Origin: Alopecurus myosuroides | Lineage: Eukaryota; Streptophyta; Magnoliopsida; Poales; Poaceae | Length of the DNA stretch: 64,000 bases | Direction: 5' to 3' | Assembly: GCA_028641055.1 (NCBI GenBank) | Contig: CM054059.1 | Coordinates: 438,621,095-438,685,094 of the forward strand | Shown: piece by piece, positions 1 to 12,200 of the stretch | How positions within the stretch are numbered: position 1 is the first letter of the stretch | Layout of the letters: every line of letters starts with the position of its first letter | Made by a program: the position numbers and the translations under genes | The notes under the pieces: generated by a model | What the model was told of the DNA's origin: nothing | Seen by the model: the letters and a program-made list of their open reading frames with translations, nothing else | Database searches by the model: none

Positions 1-913
1 GATGGTTCAGTAGAACAGAGAGATGAACAGCAGAGAGGGAAAGGAGGATGGCGGCGATGGGATGGAGAGCTAGGGCCTAGGGTTTGCAGCCGAGGGGGAG
101 TAGGTTAGCTACTTAAGGAGAGAGAGGGCCAGTACGGCAGCTCATCCATGGGGTGGAGGAGGATCAGATGGTTGTGCTGCTATCGTACAGGTGACAAAAA
201 GGTAGATGACAGCGACAGACAGTTGGGGTGGGCCAGAAATAGAATAGGTGGGCTAGGTGGTGGGCTTGGAGAAAAAGGGTGGGCTGCCTCTCTCTTTTCC
301 TGATTTTTCCCTTTCTCTTTTTCTTTTCTCTTCCTCTTTTTTTTTGTAATGAAAAGAGAGAGAGAGAGGAAATAGAAAAGGTTTGGGGTTTTAATTTGAT
401 AAATAATTGCTATTAAGTTGCAAAACAACAATTGAAAGCAAGGTTGCGTTTTATTTCAAAATTGGAAATATTAGTTGGAATTAAATGGTTAGTTGGACTT
501 CAAATAAGGTTTGATTTTGGGAATTGTAGAAATAAACAAAGTTTTATTTAACAAATATCAAGCAAACATACCAACATTATTTGATTTAATTTGTTTGCCA
601 AATTTTTAATATTTAAACCCATTTTGAAATATGATAAATAAGATTGATTGGATTTGAATGTTTGGAATTTGCCATTAGGGTTTTTTTTAATAACAGGGAA
701 ATTTGTATTAACAAACAATTTGATTTAGAACAACTGCAAACTATTTGAAAACAAAGGAGTTGTTATAGTTTGCAATTGCTAAATTGGAAACTTTGAGCAA
801 GGTGTGAAAGTTTTAATTGATTTGAAAATTCCAGTTGTGATGCAAACATGGTGCAATGCAATGTGATGCATATGATGCAAACAAAACAAACAGGTAACAC
901 CCCAGGTGTTACA
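1..913 (-). repeat. Family A LTR, partial (3' LTR in element orientation)
   Basis: Matches 4627-5538 nearly base for base and ends in the same terminal TGTTACA. It includes a CT/GA-rich stretch near 300-370 and an AT-rich stretch from about 370 to 800. Confidence 0.85.
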
Positions 914-1389
914 GACGACACCACTAACAAGGGATTGCGCCCTCGCAATCCACCTGCTAACCCGGGAGGGAAAAGAAGTTCGACTATCGTTTCTTCGTGC
1001 TTCCGGTTGATCTCCTCGACACCACTAACAAGAGATTCTTGCTCGAAGTGACGACGATGTTCTTCCAGCAGGAATCTTCCGATGATCGAACCTATTAGGT
1101 TAAGGGCTCAGAAAACGTCCACCCACGTAGGATCCTAACACTTTGAAAATAGACAAGAGGGGAGACTCCAAAACAAATAAGATGGGAGGGGAAATAGAAT
1201 AGGGATAAGGAGAAAACAAGAATCCTATTGAGATGTTTTTCCCAAAATAGTTTAGCAGAAATAGTTTTTGACACTCTAGAAACAACGACCGTTAGCGAGG
1301 TTAACCTACAGGCTTTGCGGACCCGTTGCTTCGATAACCATTCGTATCGAAACAATATCGGGAATCGGAACCAAGGCTCTGATACCATT
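914..1389 (-). mobile_element. Family A internal domain, 476 bp, non-coding
   Basis: The region between the two LTRs is 476 bp, the same length as the four family B interiors and clearly homologous to them. It holds the primer site at its right end and a perfect 8-bp stem palindrome (GGATTGCG ... CGCAATCC) near its left end. The phrase CACCACTAACAAG occurs twice inside it. No gag, pol or long ORF is present. Confidence 0.85.
1375..1387 (-). promoter_or_regulatory. Primer binding site (tRNA-Met type)
   Basis: The plus strand reads GGCTCTGATACCA, the reverse complement of TGGTATCAGAGCC, which pairs with the 3' end of initiator tRNA-Met in many plant LTR elements. It is separated from the LTR by two bases. 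It fixes the orientation as minus. Confidence 0.85.
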
Positions 1390-4300
1390 TGTGACGCCCC
1401 GAGATCGGGCACTATGCAGATTTCAGCATTCCCGCCAAATCCGCATAATAACCGATTCCAGGTTGCCATTTATGATAACATTACAATAGTTCTCGAATAA
1501 TCCACAATTACAACAGAATCAGAAAGATACAAGATGACTCAACGAGCCAGGGATACAACTGATACAGTACAAAGATCCAAATAACAGCGGAAGAAACAAC
1601 ATATCGTCCGTCTACGGACAAGATCCAAATTGGACTAAGAGTCCTGAAGATAACCGAGAGCGTCCAATCCCTGCCCAGGCCAAGCCGGCGGGATTCCCAA
1701 GCTAACGTCGTCAGACTTCAAACCTGTCGACTGCAAGTTGGAATTTGCAGCCACGAAAGAGATTCGTGGGTCAGTACGGTTAAGTACTGGCAAGGGGGAT
1801 AAAACCCATACTCACAAGTTACCGGCGTAGCCAGTCATCACAAGATACAAATACTTTAGGATTAACGGAAAGGAAGGGGTTTATTGCAAATAAGCGACAG
1901 CAGGCTGCACTAACCAACTACAGAGATTCTATTACTTCCAACTACCAGAAAGGAGATAAGATCGAGTGATAGTAACCAACTGAAAGATAACTTCAAACAA
2001 ACCCATCCTGGATCTCGCCCCTTATCCAAAGAAGCAATCCGAGGATAACTCACACCGTTGTATTAATGATGGTTCAGATTATTGTGTCAATAAGCCTATT
2101 ACTAGTCAAGTTGTTAATCATTGGGTGAAAGGTTGTTAATGATTAGGTTGAAGTTGTCCTGAGTACTTGTTAGCCAGTACTTTCACCAAGTAATCCATAA
2201 CCGCGGAAAACACGGCTTCTCGAGAAGATTTACCCTGCAGGGGTGCACCATAGTAACCGTACACGCAAGAATAACCCGCCAGATGGAAATGCACTTCCAC
2301 CAAGCGGGGTACTCTACACAACCAACTGTTCTTCGCATCAAGCCCAAAGCACCGCGTGCTGTGCGTGCGCGGCTAATCGAGCCCCCACGAAGAAAAGGGG
2401 GACCCTCATAGCACTGGAAGACCACGCCGCCCTAAATGCCGACTACAAAAGTTCCACCCTGGCCTCGGGTTCGTACCTGCATATGATGCAGCAAATGGAA
2501 CACCCGAACTAGTACGGCGATTTGGACGAGATGCGAATCGAGTCAGTTGAGGGGGGCGCCCATACTCGCTTCCCACATGCGGGTAGTGCGCTCATCATGG
2601 ATCAGTAGACAAGACCCTTTTCCTATTAGGGTCGACACTAGCAGGCCTCAAAACCACAAAGGGCCTCCTGCCGGTGCCTTATCATCAAATTATTATTAGC
2701 AGTAGCATTAACAGGATTGATTGATTAATATTTCGAGCCCCCGGAACGGTAACAACAATAATAGTACGATAGTAAAAGAAGTAACCGACAACAGGCTCGA
2801 GCAAAAGCAACCTTAAGCATGCTAGATAAGAACAGGCACAAACAAAGGCTGTAGGTATGGAGGTGAGGCAATATCAAGGTTAAGGGATTCATGTGATGGG
2901 TTCGTAACAGAAACAACTACCACTAAGGCTAGCAGAAAAGAATCAACGGAAAGAATCGGTAACAAGTGATGAAAGGCAGCCATATGGCATGCAAGTGAGT
3001 ATACTTGCCTGAGATCCCGCAAGGTAGCAGAACTTGTCGTTGCTCACATCATCTCAACGTCCTATCCGGGAAGAAGCAACGAACTAAAAGAAACACCGGA
3101 TGCAACAAATATTACTACGGCAAAATATCCAGCATGATCAAGATATGGATGCATGACAAGTTTAAAGATGCATAAAGGTAAACTAGTTGACAAGATAAAC
3201 AATTTAAATGGACCCATATGCAATTTGAGTTGCATATGAACAGCCCATGAATTATGGTTGAAACAATTGTTTTCCAACTAATCAACAGGTGAAGGTGGAT
3301 TAGCATGATGCATGGATGAGGAAAACAACAAAATAACAACAATAGAACCAATTGGAAATAAGGTTAACAAGTTTGGAAATTATTGGTTAAGTTTGGAAAG
3401 TTTGGTTACTTAAACATGTCACACAAGCAATTGTTGTTTTCATCAAGTTAAAGTGTCCAAAACAAATAACAAAGTTGACATTTGAAAAGGTTATCAAATT
3501 TTAGTTGGATTACATGTTTCACATTTTGAAATTGGACTTTGGATTATTTAACTATGAATTAAACAATATTACACAATTTTTAATTGAATTAAACAAGATT
3601 TAAATTATTTAGGCAATTTTAATTATTCAAAACAGAAAACAAAAATTATATTTGAATAGGTTATTCAAAATGGTATGGAAAACATATTTTATTTGCATTT
3701 ATTGGATTTATAAATAATTAGTTATGGAATTTACAAATTAACATTTGAAATATTTAAGTTTGAATTTTAAATGCATTTTAAGTTTCCAAAACAGTACACA
3801 AATTGGATATTTGGAAAGTTTAGGAAATTTGGATCAGAATTCATATAATTTTTTTTGTTATTGGCATTATAGAATAAAAGATATTGAATTTTGAAGTTTG
3901 GTTTTAAATCTGCTAATTAAAAAGAATTAGGGATTTTAGGAAATTCGCAGAAATCCTTTTCTCACTGGGCTGCTATCTACACACAGCCACTGCCAGGGGG
4001 GCCCAGGGACTCTCTGTGCTCACGTGGCGCACGAGGGGCTTACAGGTGGGGTCACGCGCGCGCTGTGGAAAAATTCGGGAAAAAGGGGGCGTCCCAGGGA
4101 TTCGACCCCAGGACCTGTCGCGCGGATGCAAGGAACGGAACCATTGGGTTACTGCTGCTGTTGTGATGGGAACAGATGGGGACTGAATATGAGGCAATCG
4201 TACGTCGTTAACTGAACTCGACAGGGCCATCCTCTCTGAACCCGACGGAACCATCAGCGAACGGCGGACAGGAAAAAGGCACCGGCGGCTCGCTGTCCGC

Positions 4301-5538
4301 CACCGCGGCGGCGCCGGTGTGCGGTGCTCGTGCGGGCCTCGCGGTGTGCCTAGGGCGTGGAGGCGGACGATCCGAGAGGGGAAAGGGAGAATGGAGGCGA
4401 GTACCTGCTCAGGTCGCTGTAGACGTTCGTCGTCGAGGCAGAACGGCGGCGGTTGCCGTCGATGGCGCGGCCGGCTCGGGCCTCCTCCCGGCTCCGCTCC
4501 TTCACGGATCTTGGAGATGGGACATCGACGGTTCCATTCCCGGGATCAGGACCTCCTCGCGGTGCCCATGGCGGATGGAAGGTGGCGGCCAACAGAGGGT
4601 GTTTTGGTGGTGTGGTGTTCGGTGTCGATGGTTCAGTAGAACAGAGAGATGAACAGCAGAGAGGGAAAGGAGGATGGCGGCGATGGGATGGAGAGCTAGG
4701 GCCTAGGGTTTGCAGCCGAAGGGGAGTAGGTTAGCTACTTAAGGAGAGAGAGGGCCAGTACGGCAGCTCATCCATGGGGTGGAGGAGGATCAGATGGTTG
4801 TGCTGCTATCGTACAGGTGACAAAAAGGTAGATGACAGCGACAGACAGTTGGGGTGGGCCAGAAATAGAATAGGTGGGCTAGGTGGTGGGCTTGGAGAAA
4901 AAGGGTGGGCTGCCTCTCTCTTTTCCTGATTTTTCCCTTTCTCTTTTTCTTTTCTCTTCCTCTTTTTTTTTTGTAATGAAAAGAAAGAGAGAGGAAATAG
5001 AAAAGGTTTGGGGTTTTAATTTGATAAATAATTGCTATTAAGTTGCAAAACAACAATTGAAAGCAAGGTTGCGTTTTATTTCAAAATTGGAAATATTAGT
5101 TGGAATTAAATGGTTAGTTGGACTTCAAATAAGGTTTGATTTTGGGAATTGTAGAAATAAACAAAGTTTTATTTAACAAATATCAAGCAAACATACCAAC
5201 ATTATTTGATTTAATTTGTTTGCCAAATTTTTAATATTTAAACCCATTTTGAAATATGATAAATAAGATTGATTGGATTTGAATGTTTGGAATTTGCCAT
5301 TAGGGTTTTTTTTAATAACAGGGAAATTTGTATTAACAAACAATTTGATTTAGAACAACTGCAAACTATTTGAAAACAAAGGAGTTGTTATAGTTTGCAA
5401 TTGCTAAATTGGAAACTTTGAGCAAGGTGTGAAAGTTTTAATTGATTTGAAAATTCCAGTTGTGATGCAAACATGGTGCAATGCAATGTGATGCATATGA
5501 TGCAAACAAAACAAACAGGTAACACCCCAGGTGTTACA
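1390..5538 (-). repeat. Family A LTR, complete (4149 bp)
   Basis: Starts TGTGACGCCCC and ends GGTGTTACA, so it has TG...CA termini. The first ~1.75 kb resembles the family B LTR; from about 3145 to the end it does not. The middle is strongly AT-rich (3360-3960), followed by a GC-rich part (4260-4630) with the same kind of short ORFs on both strands that are seen in family B. A tRNA-like A/B-box pair lies on the minus strand near 4097-4151. No protein is supported. Confidence 0.85.
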
Positions 5539-5543
5539 ATGCT

Positions 5544-5924
5544 ATGTTAGATCTAGGTTCTAGTGTATCGGTACTCTCTAAAGAATTATATGAATTGCTA
5601 GAACTAGAAAATTTAGAAAAGTGCTCAAGTGAATTTGTCTTTGATGATAACTCTACTAAACATGCTATAGGACAAGTAAAAGATGTTATGATTGAATTGC
5701 ACATGACTTTCGTACCCGTTGATTTCATTATTATGGATATGGGGGATAAACCCCCTAGTCGTATTATTTTGGGTAGACCTTTTCTTCGTACTACAGGTGC
5801 AATCATAGACTCCAAGGAAGGGAATGTCAAGTTTCAGTTCCCTCACAAGAAAAGCATGGAGCACTTCCCAAGGAAGAGGGGCACGCTGAAGAACAAGCTC
5901 CCTCATGAGCTTTATCCCTCTTGA
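5544..5924 (+). pseudogene. Retroviral-type aspartic protease fragment of gypsy polyprotein
   Basis: The 126-residue reading frame carries LDLGSSVSVLSKELYELLEL at its start, the active-site region of a retropepsin-like fold (D-L-G-S; gypsy proteins usually have D-L-G-A). It also has VPVDFIIMD and IILGRPFLRTTGAIID, the flap-distal ILGRPFL motif typical of plant gypsy proteases, and then KFQFPHKKSMEHFPRK. In an intact element it would be part of a gag-pro polyprotein and would cut that polyprotein. The N-terminal part is removed by the family A insertion five bases upstream, and the methionine at 5544 is internal, not a true start. The frame ends at a TGA just before a non-coding region; no RT follows. 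Confident as a domain, not as a working gene. Confidence 0.85.
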
Positions 5925-8275
5925 TTATCAAGTAAGTAAAGCCTAGCTATATGGCTATAAAGAAAGCGCTTTACGGGAGGCAACCCGGTTGTTTTTGTTT
6001 GGATTTTTCTAGTGTCCTCTTGCTGTCTCAATAGATTAGTTTTTTTTTTAACTCTGGAGTTTTCAATAAAGAGTCAAGTCAAAGCCATTTGGACTTATAA
6101 GTTGCTATCCTAGTGTATGAAATTTCTGTTTCAGCACGAGTCTGCTCACCGTATGATTTTACGTTTTTTATTGGTATGTCGGATTGAGCTAATTTTTTAG
6201 TATGTTCTGCAACTTTTCGTCCTATGTAAGCACAAAGTTGTCTTAATTTTTTGATGAGTCTAGATTAGGGAAAAACGTTCGTTTTTCTGCTGCTGCTTTT
6301 CTGGACAGATTCTGCCTTCTTTTGTTTTATGCACTCTTTGGGTTTGGGAATCGAATTTCCATGATTCTTTCAAGCAAGAGAGTGAACATACAACATAATG
6401 AACCTTATTGTCTATCTACTGGAGCATTTGATTTGGAATTTTACATAGCAAGCATGTGATTTGTTTGTCCTTGCTAATCCAGCCCCACAGAAAAAGAATG
6501 GGAGAAACATGTTTTGTGAAGTTTTTTCACAGGGAATAGAGGATCTGCGCCTCAAGACATCCAAGAATGGTGAAAGCCATAAGCTTGGGGATGTGATGAA
6601 CACCCCACTGGAGCTACACTCTTTTGGTTAGCACACGTGTACTTTCTGTTTTTCTAAGCAAAGCATTTATCGTAGAGACTTGAAGCGTCTAGTTTTTATT
6701 TTTATTTTTGTTTTGATAAGACCACCACCATCATTTTATATGAGATTGAGCTACTGGAGTTTGGGGTTGGAATGTATTGGATGCTAGTATTATGACTTGG
6801 AATAGGGATGCCCTGGTTGATTTGAAGAGCTACATATGTTTGCATGATTTATAGGCTTTTTATGTGTAGAAATTTGCAATAATGTTGTCTTGAGCTATCT
6901 CTTATTCATGTCCTTGATGTTAATTGCTGGTTTATTTAGTTTGTCATGAAATGAGTAGTTCTATGGGCATATGCATGCATAGTAGCTGGTTAACTATCTC
7001 CCTCTTGCTAGCCCAAAAATTTAAAAATTCCAACAAGTAAAAACTTGTTTCCAACACTCCTTAGCCAAGTATTTCCAGTGAGTCCACCATATCTTCCCAT
7101 TAGCTTCATTGCTATTCCGAGTATGTTCACCATGTTATTGTGTTATTTATGTTCTAAATTAAGATATTCACTTTATTAATTTTCATGGGTTGAACTTGGG
7201 ATAGGACTCTCACGAACTTTTGAAGGCACACTTTAATTTTTATGCATCTAATAAACATGACCCAATAATGGGAGCCACAAGTTTTGCGTTTGACAAGTGT
7301 GTGGTTGGGAGCTAGCTATAAACGTGTATCACCGGAAAGCTTTCAACATTGCACAAAAAAATTTACATTTGGTTGATATCATGTACTTTTGTTTTTGGAC
7401 TCCTGCCATGCCGAAATGAAATAGAGGAATAGTAAGTTTTGATGCGTAAGTATCTATATGACTAGAGAAACGCATTGGGCCGCTAACCCAAGCCATGCTT
7501 TATCATGGTGGAAATTTACTTACAGCTTGAGTGACTCTACAACACATCCTATAATAAAATAAGAAGCTATGCATAACAGTGAATGAAAATAAAAAGGATG
7601 ATGAGTCTACTCCGTTTGTTCATCTTGTCATTGTAACATGGGATTGTTTCCATGTCATGGGGCAAGAGGTACCTCTTTGCGGTTCTCTATGATGTCATTT
7701 ATACTTATTATGATTATACAAAGCTTATTAGAAATCTTAAGTTGAGTAATCATGGAGTAGGTTTTCACACTCACGGGGCATGAGGCTTTCAACCACCTTG
7801 TCATTCTCATTACTTCAATACTCACAATTTTAAGATGCTAGTGATAAAGGGGAAATGAGAGTCCTAGATCAATGGATACCACATTTCAATTAGTAATTTT
7901 AGTTAAATAATTTAGAGGCTAAATAAGACTTGATCATGTTTTACCTCGACTCAATTTTCTCCAAAGTGTCCACCATATTTTCTATTCTCCATTATGCTAT
8001 TCTTTGACCAATTTAGGATTTTATTTTTCATTTTGTGTATGCATTTGGTCCATAGTGCTTTTATTTCATTATACACTTTGTGAACTTTCATGAAGCATCT
8101 TTGCTTGCATATTTGATATTTCTTACAACATGAATTGTATATTTCTACTCAATTCTAGTATTAATCATTTGATTATATGTAGCATGAATAATCCTCCTTG
8201 ATATCCCATGATTGTTTCAATATGCAAAACCCATCTTAGTTTTATCACCTTCATACTCGAGGACGAGCATGGGTT
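5925..8275 (+). other. Non-coding 3' region of gypsy element
   Basis: About 2.35 kb without a credible ORF between the protease fragment and the polypurine tract. It starts with the GGGAGGCAACCC motif near 5980 and an AATAAA-containing stretch near 6064, and continues as AT-rich sequence. In this element type an env-like or spacer region would lie here; I see no env-like protein. Confidence 0.6.
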
Positions 8276-8286
8276 AAGCTTGGGGA
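8276..8286 (+). promoter_or_regulatory. Polypurine tract of gypsy element
   Basis: AAGCTTGGGGA lies directly against the TGTTGATG start of the LTR. The preceding GAGGACGAGCATGGGTTAAG is the usual context of this tract in grass Athila-type elements. Confidence 0.75.
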
Positions 8287-10000
8287 TGTTGATGCATGTA
8301 AAATGCATAGATGAATTTTGCATATTTTCACATGGTTTTCTATTACATATTGCATCATATAAGGGTATAATTCAATATTTTATAGTATTTTGGGGTTAAA
8401 TTACAAAGTCCCCCAACTTTTATGGAATTAACTCTGCCTGTCAGAAACCCCGTTTTCTATATTTTTGACGTTTCAGGGGGCAAACTTCCGCGAAATCACC
8501 TGAAAATCTGCGGGGGTCATTTTTTTGGAAGGAGAAGACTTGCGGGCGAAGGATCTACGAGAATTGGGCAAGGAGGCCCAAAAGAGGACCCTCCACGCGG
8601 CCAGATTCCTTGGCCGCGTGAGAGGCCCCCTTTTGGCCCATGTGGCCCCAATTCCTTCCATCTTCGACTTACCGACTCCGTCTTGACCTAAAACCGACTA
8701 TAAAAAGGGTATCCCGTACCCTTACGGATAGGAGCGCCGCTGAAACACCGAAACACCAAAACAGAGACCTGGAGTTCCAGATTGGAGGGGGAAAACTCCG
8801 GCGGGGCGCCGCCGGTGTGATCTCCTACCCCTCCAACGTCGTCTCCATCGACATCTCCATGAAGAGGGAGTAGTCCACCCCAGGGCTATGGGTTTGTGGA
8901 AGTAGCACTTGTATCTCTCTCTCTATGTGATTCACTAATTAGATCCGTATGAGCTGCCTCACATGATTACGGGCACCATTGTAATTCCTATGTGGTGGAT
9001 CTTTTCTATGAGTTATTGAATCTGAGATTGCAATTGTTTCTCTTGAGTTATTTGAGTAGATGTATCTTATGTACGCCGTTCTTATTTGCTAGCTTTGACC
9101 AATCTAGTTCTTGAGAGCGTGTGTGGGGTGATGGGTGCATTAGTTGGAGTAACGGGAGGGTGGCTAGTGTTGTGAAAGTGAAAGAAGTTCGGCGATCCAC
9201 TTAGGTTTTGTTAAACCTTTCTTATTTACCTCACTAGGGATAAAAAGGAGTACCTTGTTACCGGGGATTTGAAGTGACACTAATCAATCTCCATGACTAG
9301 ATCTAGCAAGTTCTTACTTCAACTTCATGTCACATTGCTTAAAGCTATACTACGGTTTTTCCTTAATTATCGAGGTGTTATGATTTATTTCGCATCTTGG
9401 TGGAGTATAAGAGGGATCAATATGACCGTAGAGATCTCTATGCTAGGACGTGATGCCCATATGAAAGTACTCAATGTTAAACATGTTATTGTAATCTCAC
9501 ATGTAATTCTTTATGTACACCGTCTACTACTTTATTTGAGAGAATGCAAGTGTGAAACCATGAACCCCGGTCCTATTTTAATTATAAGAAAACACTCTAG
9601 TTACTTTGCTGCAATTTACTTTACTTGCACTTTACTTTACTTGCATCTCCAGTTCGAATTTACATTATCTCCATCACCACTTGCATCACAAAAATACAAA
9701 AACAATCCATTGCATATTTATTTTCTCATTTGCATTTAGTAGTAGATTTAATTATTGCACATTACTTTCAGTTTTGCATTGCAATTTAGAAGTCTCACAC
9801 CTTGTGCTTGACAACCACTTGGTGAGGTTGAGGGCACAAAATTCTCTACTTGTTTGCAGGATCCTGGAGGAAGATTGGAAGACAACTGCTGAAATACTGG
9901 CTCCCCAAGAGTTCGATATAAACCCTCGAGTCACCCTCGTGGGGAAGAAGGCTTGCCACTAGCTACACACTCTGCACTTTGAGTCTCGACCTAGCCATCA
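8287..10000 (+). repeat. Gypsy (Athila/Sabrina-like) 3' LTR, 1714 bp
   Basis: Begins TGTTGATG directly after the polypurine tract and ends CCATCA, giving TGATG/CATCA inverted ends. The length fits LTRs of this group. It contains a TATA box near 8699 downstream of a GC-rich stretch, as expected for U3. The next bases, GAGGG, belong to the family C LTR into which the element seems to have inserted. Confidence 0.75.
8699..8705 (+). promoter_or_regulatory. TATA box in gypsy LTR
   Basis: TATAAAA in the context GACTATAAAAAGGGTATCCC, about 410 bp into the LTR and just after a GC-rich segment. Position and context suit the Pol II promoter of the element. Confidence 0.6.
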
Positions 10001-12164
10001 GAGGGGTAGATAGTAGATATGGGTACTAGGGTTTAAGTTTCACTAGTTTGTATTATATGTGATTGACATATACTAGGGACTTGGTCTTGGATTCCAAAAT
10101 GTCCACAACAACAAAGGTAAAAGGATAAAACAAAAATCTAAGGCATCATCAAAGGGGTGTATCACTATGATGGGTTTTTGGCTAAACTACATGGATATGG
10201 TTCAAGGGTGTCCAAATGGTGTAGGTTATGATGTCTATGGTTCAAGGTTACTAAATGGAGCAATTTTGCAAAAATAACCATATTTAAATTATTTATAGAA
10301 TTAAATCCATTTAAAAAATACTCAAATGGCCAACTTAAATTTAAATTCAAATTTAGTTTGTTCAAAAATTATTTTGTGACAGAGGATATGAAAGTACACA
10401 TCTTAAGGTTTCCAAAAATATTTTATTTGCAATTTTTAAATTTGTAGAATTTGAATTATGTCAAAATTCATCCAAATGGCTCATTTGAATTTGGACAAAT
10501 TTGAATTTTTTCAAATTTTAATTTGGACAGTTCTAAAGTTTCTAAATGTCATGGGCTTTTCAAAATTTCAAGTTTGCTAAATTTGGCTAAGTGGATCAAA
10601 AGTTATGATTTTACTAACTTGTAGGGGCCTTTCTACAAAACTACTAATTATTTTCTATTCGGGATAAAACAGAAAAAACATGTGCTGACTGGGTGCTGAC
10701 TAGGCATGACACATGGTATGTTTCTATTGGACATACCGGTTTGTTTAAGTGAATCTATCCTAGCGCTTGGATGTGAATCTAACGGCCAGGATTTAAACAG
10801 TACACACGAGGGGAGGCTCACTTATCGGACCTTCGCTGGAAATGGACACAACAGCGGAATCTCCGCCTCGGATTTCGATGACGGCAATGCTGCAGAGTCT
10901 CCCGGAGCTGGGATAGGTCAATACGAGGCTCGGCTTTGCACGATGAAGAAGATGGCGACGGTGGCACAGGCTCACACTTCCTGGATCGACGGCGCCAAGC
11001 GGATCCCGTGGCGGTGGAGGAAGAGCCACTCTGGCGAGGCCTTCTAACATCTCTAGTGCACCTCAGGTGACGATGGCATGCTCACTCGTGGGTTCTAGGG
11101 TTGAGAAATCCGGCGAGCAATTGGTGTGGCCTCGCGGCGCAATCAACGGAGGAGGGAGAGGGCAAATGGAGCGCATGCGTCAGCCTTTAAGTGGCGCCGA
11201 GGATGGCTTGAAGTGGTGTCTTAAACGCGAGTAATCGCGGGATTAAAATCGTAGTAGAAACAGGAGCGGTTTGAGTTTCTGGAGGATGAAGACGAGGTGA
11301 CGCCATTGATGACGTCATCATTTTTTCATTATCATTTTTTAATTCCTGTTTTGTCCTTTATTTTATATCTTTTGATTTAAACATCTAATTAAACTCAAAT
11401 AAATTTCTAAAATCTTGTAATTAAATTGTCTATCAAATAGAAACCTTTTTTTTGTGTCCAACATATTTAATTTTTTATATTTTGAAAATATAGATAATTC
11501 ACTAATAGTCCTTAAAACTATTTTTAAATAGAAAAATAACAATAATTAGAAGTGGGGTTTTATTAAATTTCTGAAACATTATAATGGTCAAATACTACTT
11601 TTGAAACCCATTTCAACCCATCTTCATATTTTTATATTTTTAAAATATGAGTAGAATAGTAATAGCTACTTAATGATATTTTCTAAATTGGAAAATAATT
11701 AAATAATTGTTCAAATGAAAATAAGTGGTTTTTTCAAATGAAAATGTTGTTTTCTCCAAGTATTTTACCTGTTTTCACAACCAAATAATTTATATAAAAT
11801 TTTATGATTATTACTTAATATAATGTTTGAAGGGCAATATGAACTATTTTTGGATGCATGAAGAAAATATTTTCAAATATCATAAACATTTTCAAGATGA
11901 AAATTGAGTTGAAAACATGTTTGGTAAAGGGTGTTTGCTAAGAAGAAATATTTTCTCTTCATAATGAAAACTTATTTTGACATAGGTTTTAGGGTTTATG
12001 GAATAGAGGCAATTTGGATTCTTAATTCCAATTACTTTTGGAAACATGAATTTGTTTTCTTTTGTCTTGCATTCTAATTTGGTTTTGATGAATTTCTTAG
12101 CATGAAAACAAAAAGTTTCAAATTTTTGTGATCTTTCAACATTCCAAAAGTCAGGGATGTTACA
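10001..12164 (-). repeat. Family C LTR copy 1 (3' LTR)
   Basis: On the minus strand it starts TGTAACATCCCTGA and ends near CTATCTACCCCTC. It aligns along its length with 15594-17710 and 42883-44964. Its outer TG is missing on the plus strand, where the gypsy LTR ends, as if the gypsy element had inserted two or three bases inside the LTR end. The part near 10780-11060 is GC-rich; the rest is AT-rich. No ORF here is credible. Confidence 0.75.
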
Positions 12165-12200
12165 GACTACCATCCTTAAAGAAATCTCGTCCCGAGATTT
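12165..12200 (-). promoter_or_regulatory. Pre-LTR region with polypurine tract, family C
   Basis: On the minus strand it reads as AAATCTCGGGACGAGATTTC followed by TTTAAGGATGGTAG and the LTR start. The AAGGATGGTAG part is a slightly mutated form of the AAGGGGGGTAG tract of Tekay/Del elements. The small palindrome ATCTCG/CGAGAT is part of the same conserved context. Confidence 0.65.

Larger units (their letters stand above)
1..5538 (-). mobile_element. Long-LTR non-autonomous retrotransposon, family A copy 1 (left end outside window)
   Basis: The order seen is partial LTR (1-913), internal domain (914-1389), complete LTR (1390-5538). The reverse complement of a tRNA-Met primer site (TGGTATCAGAGCC on the minus strand) lies two bases from the LTR at 1390, so the element is oriented on the minus strand. 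Bases 1-913 repeat 4627-5538 almost exactly. No gag or pol coding is visible, and short ORFs in the LTRs match no retroelement protein. The LTR of about 4.15 kb is nearly nine times longer than the 476-bp interior, which resembles LARD-type non-autonomous elements with the proportions inverted. It is inserted in a gypsy protease region; the base after the LTR starts ATGCT, the candidate target duplication, whose partner lies outside the window. Confidence 0.85.
5539..10000 (+). mobile_element. Athila/Sabrina-like gypsy element, 3' part
   Basis: In order it holds a protease-like coding fragment, a non-coding 3' region, a polypurine tract and a full-looking 3' LTR, all on the plus strand. After the protease fragment comes GGGAGGCAACCCGG, a motif I associate with the 3' region of grass Athila-type elements. 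No reverse transcriptase, RNase H or integrase follows, so pol is missing or was never present in this copy. The 5' part lies left of the family A insertion, outside the window. The family label rests on resemblance only. Confidence 0.75.

Noticed and set aside
2242..2513. Small frames in family A LTR (for example 2243-2512) as genes
   Set aside because: No motif, not kept in the second family A LTR; LTR sequence.
10001..12164. Family C LTR as part of the gypsy element at its left
   Set aside because: It has its own ends, opposite orientation and two further copies elsewhere in the window.
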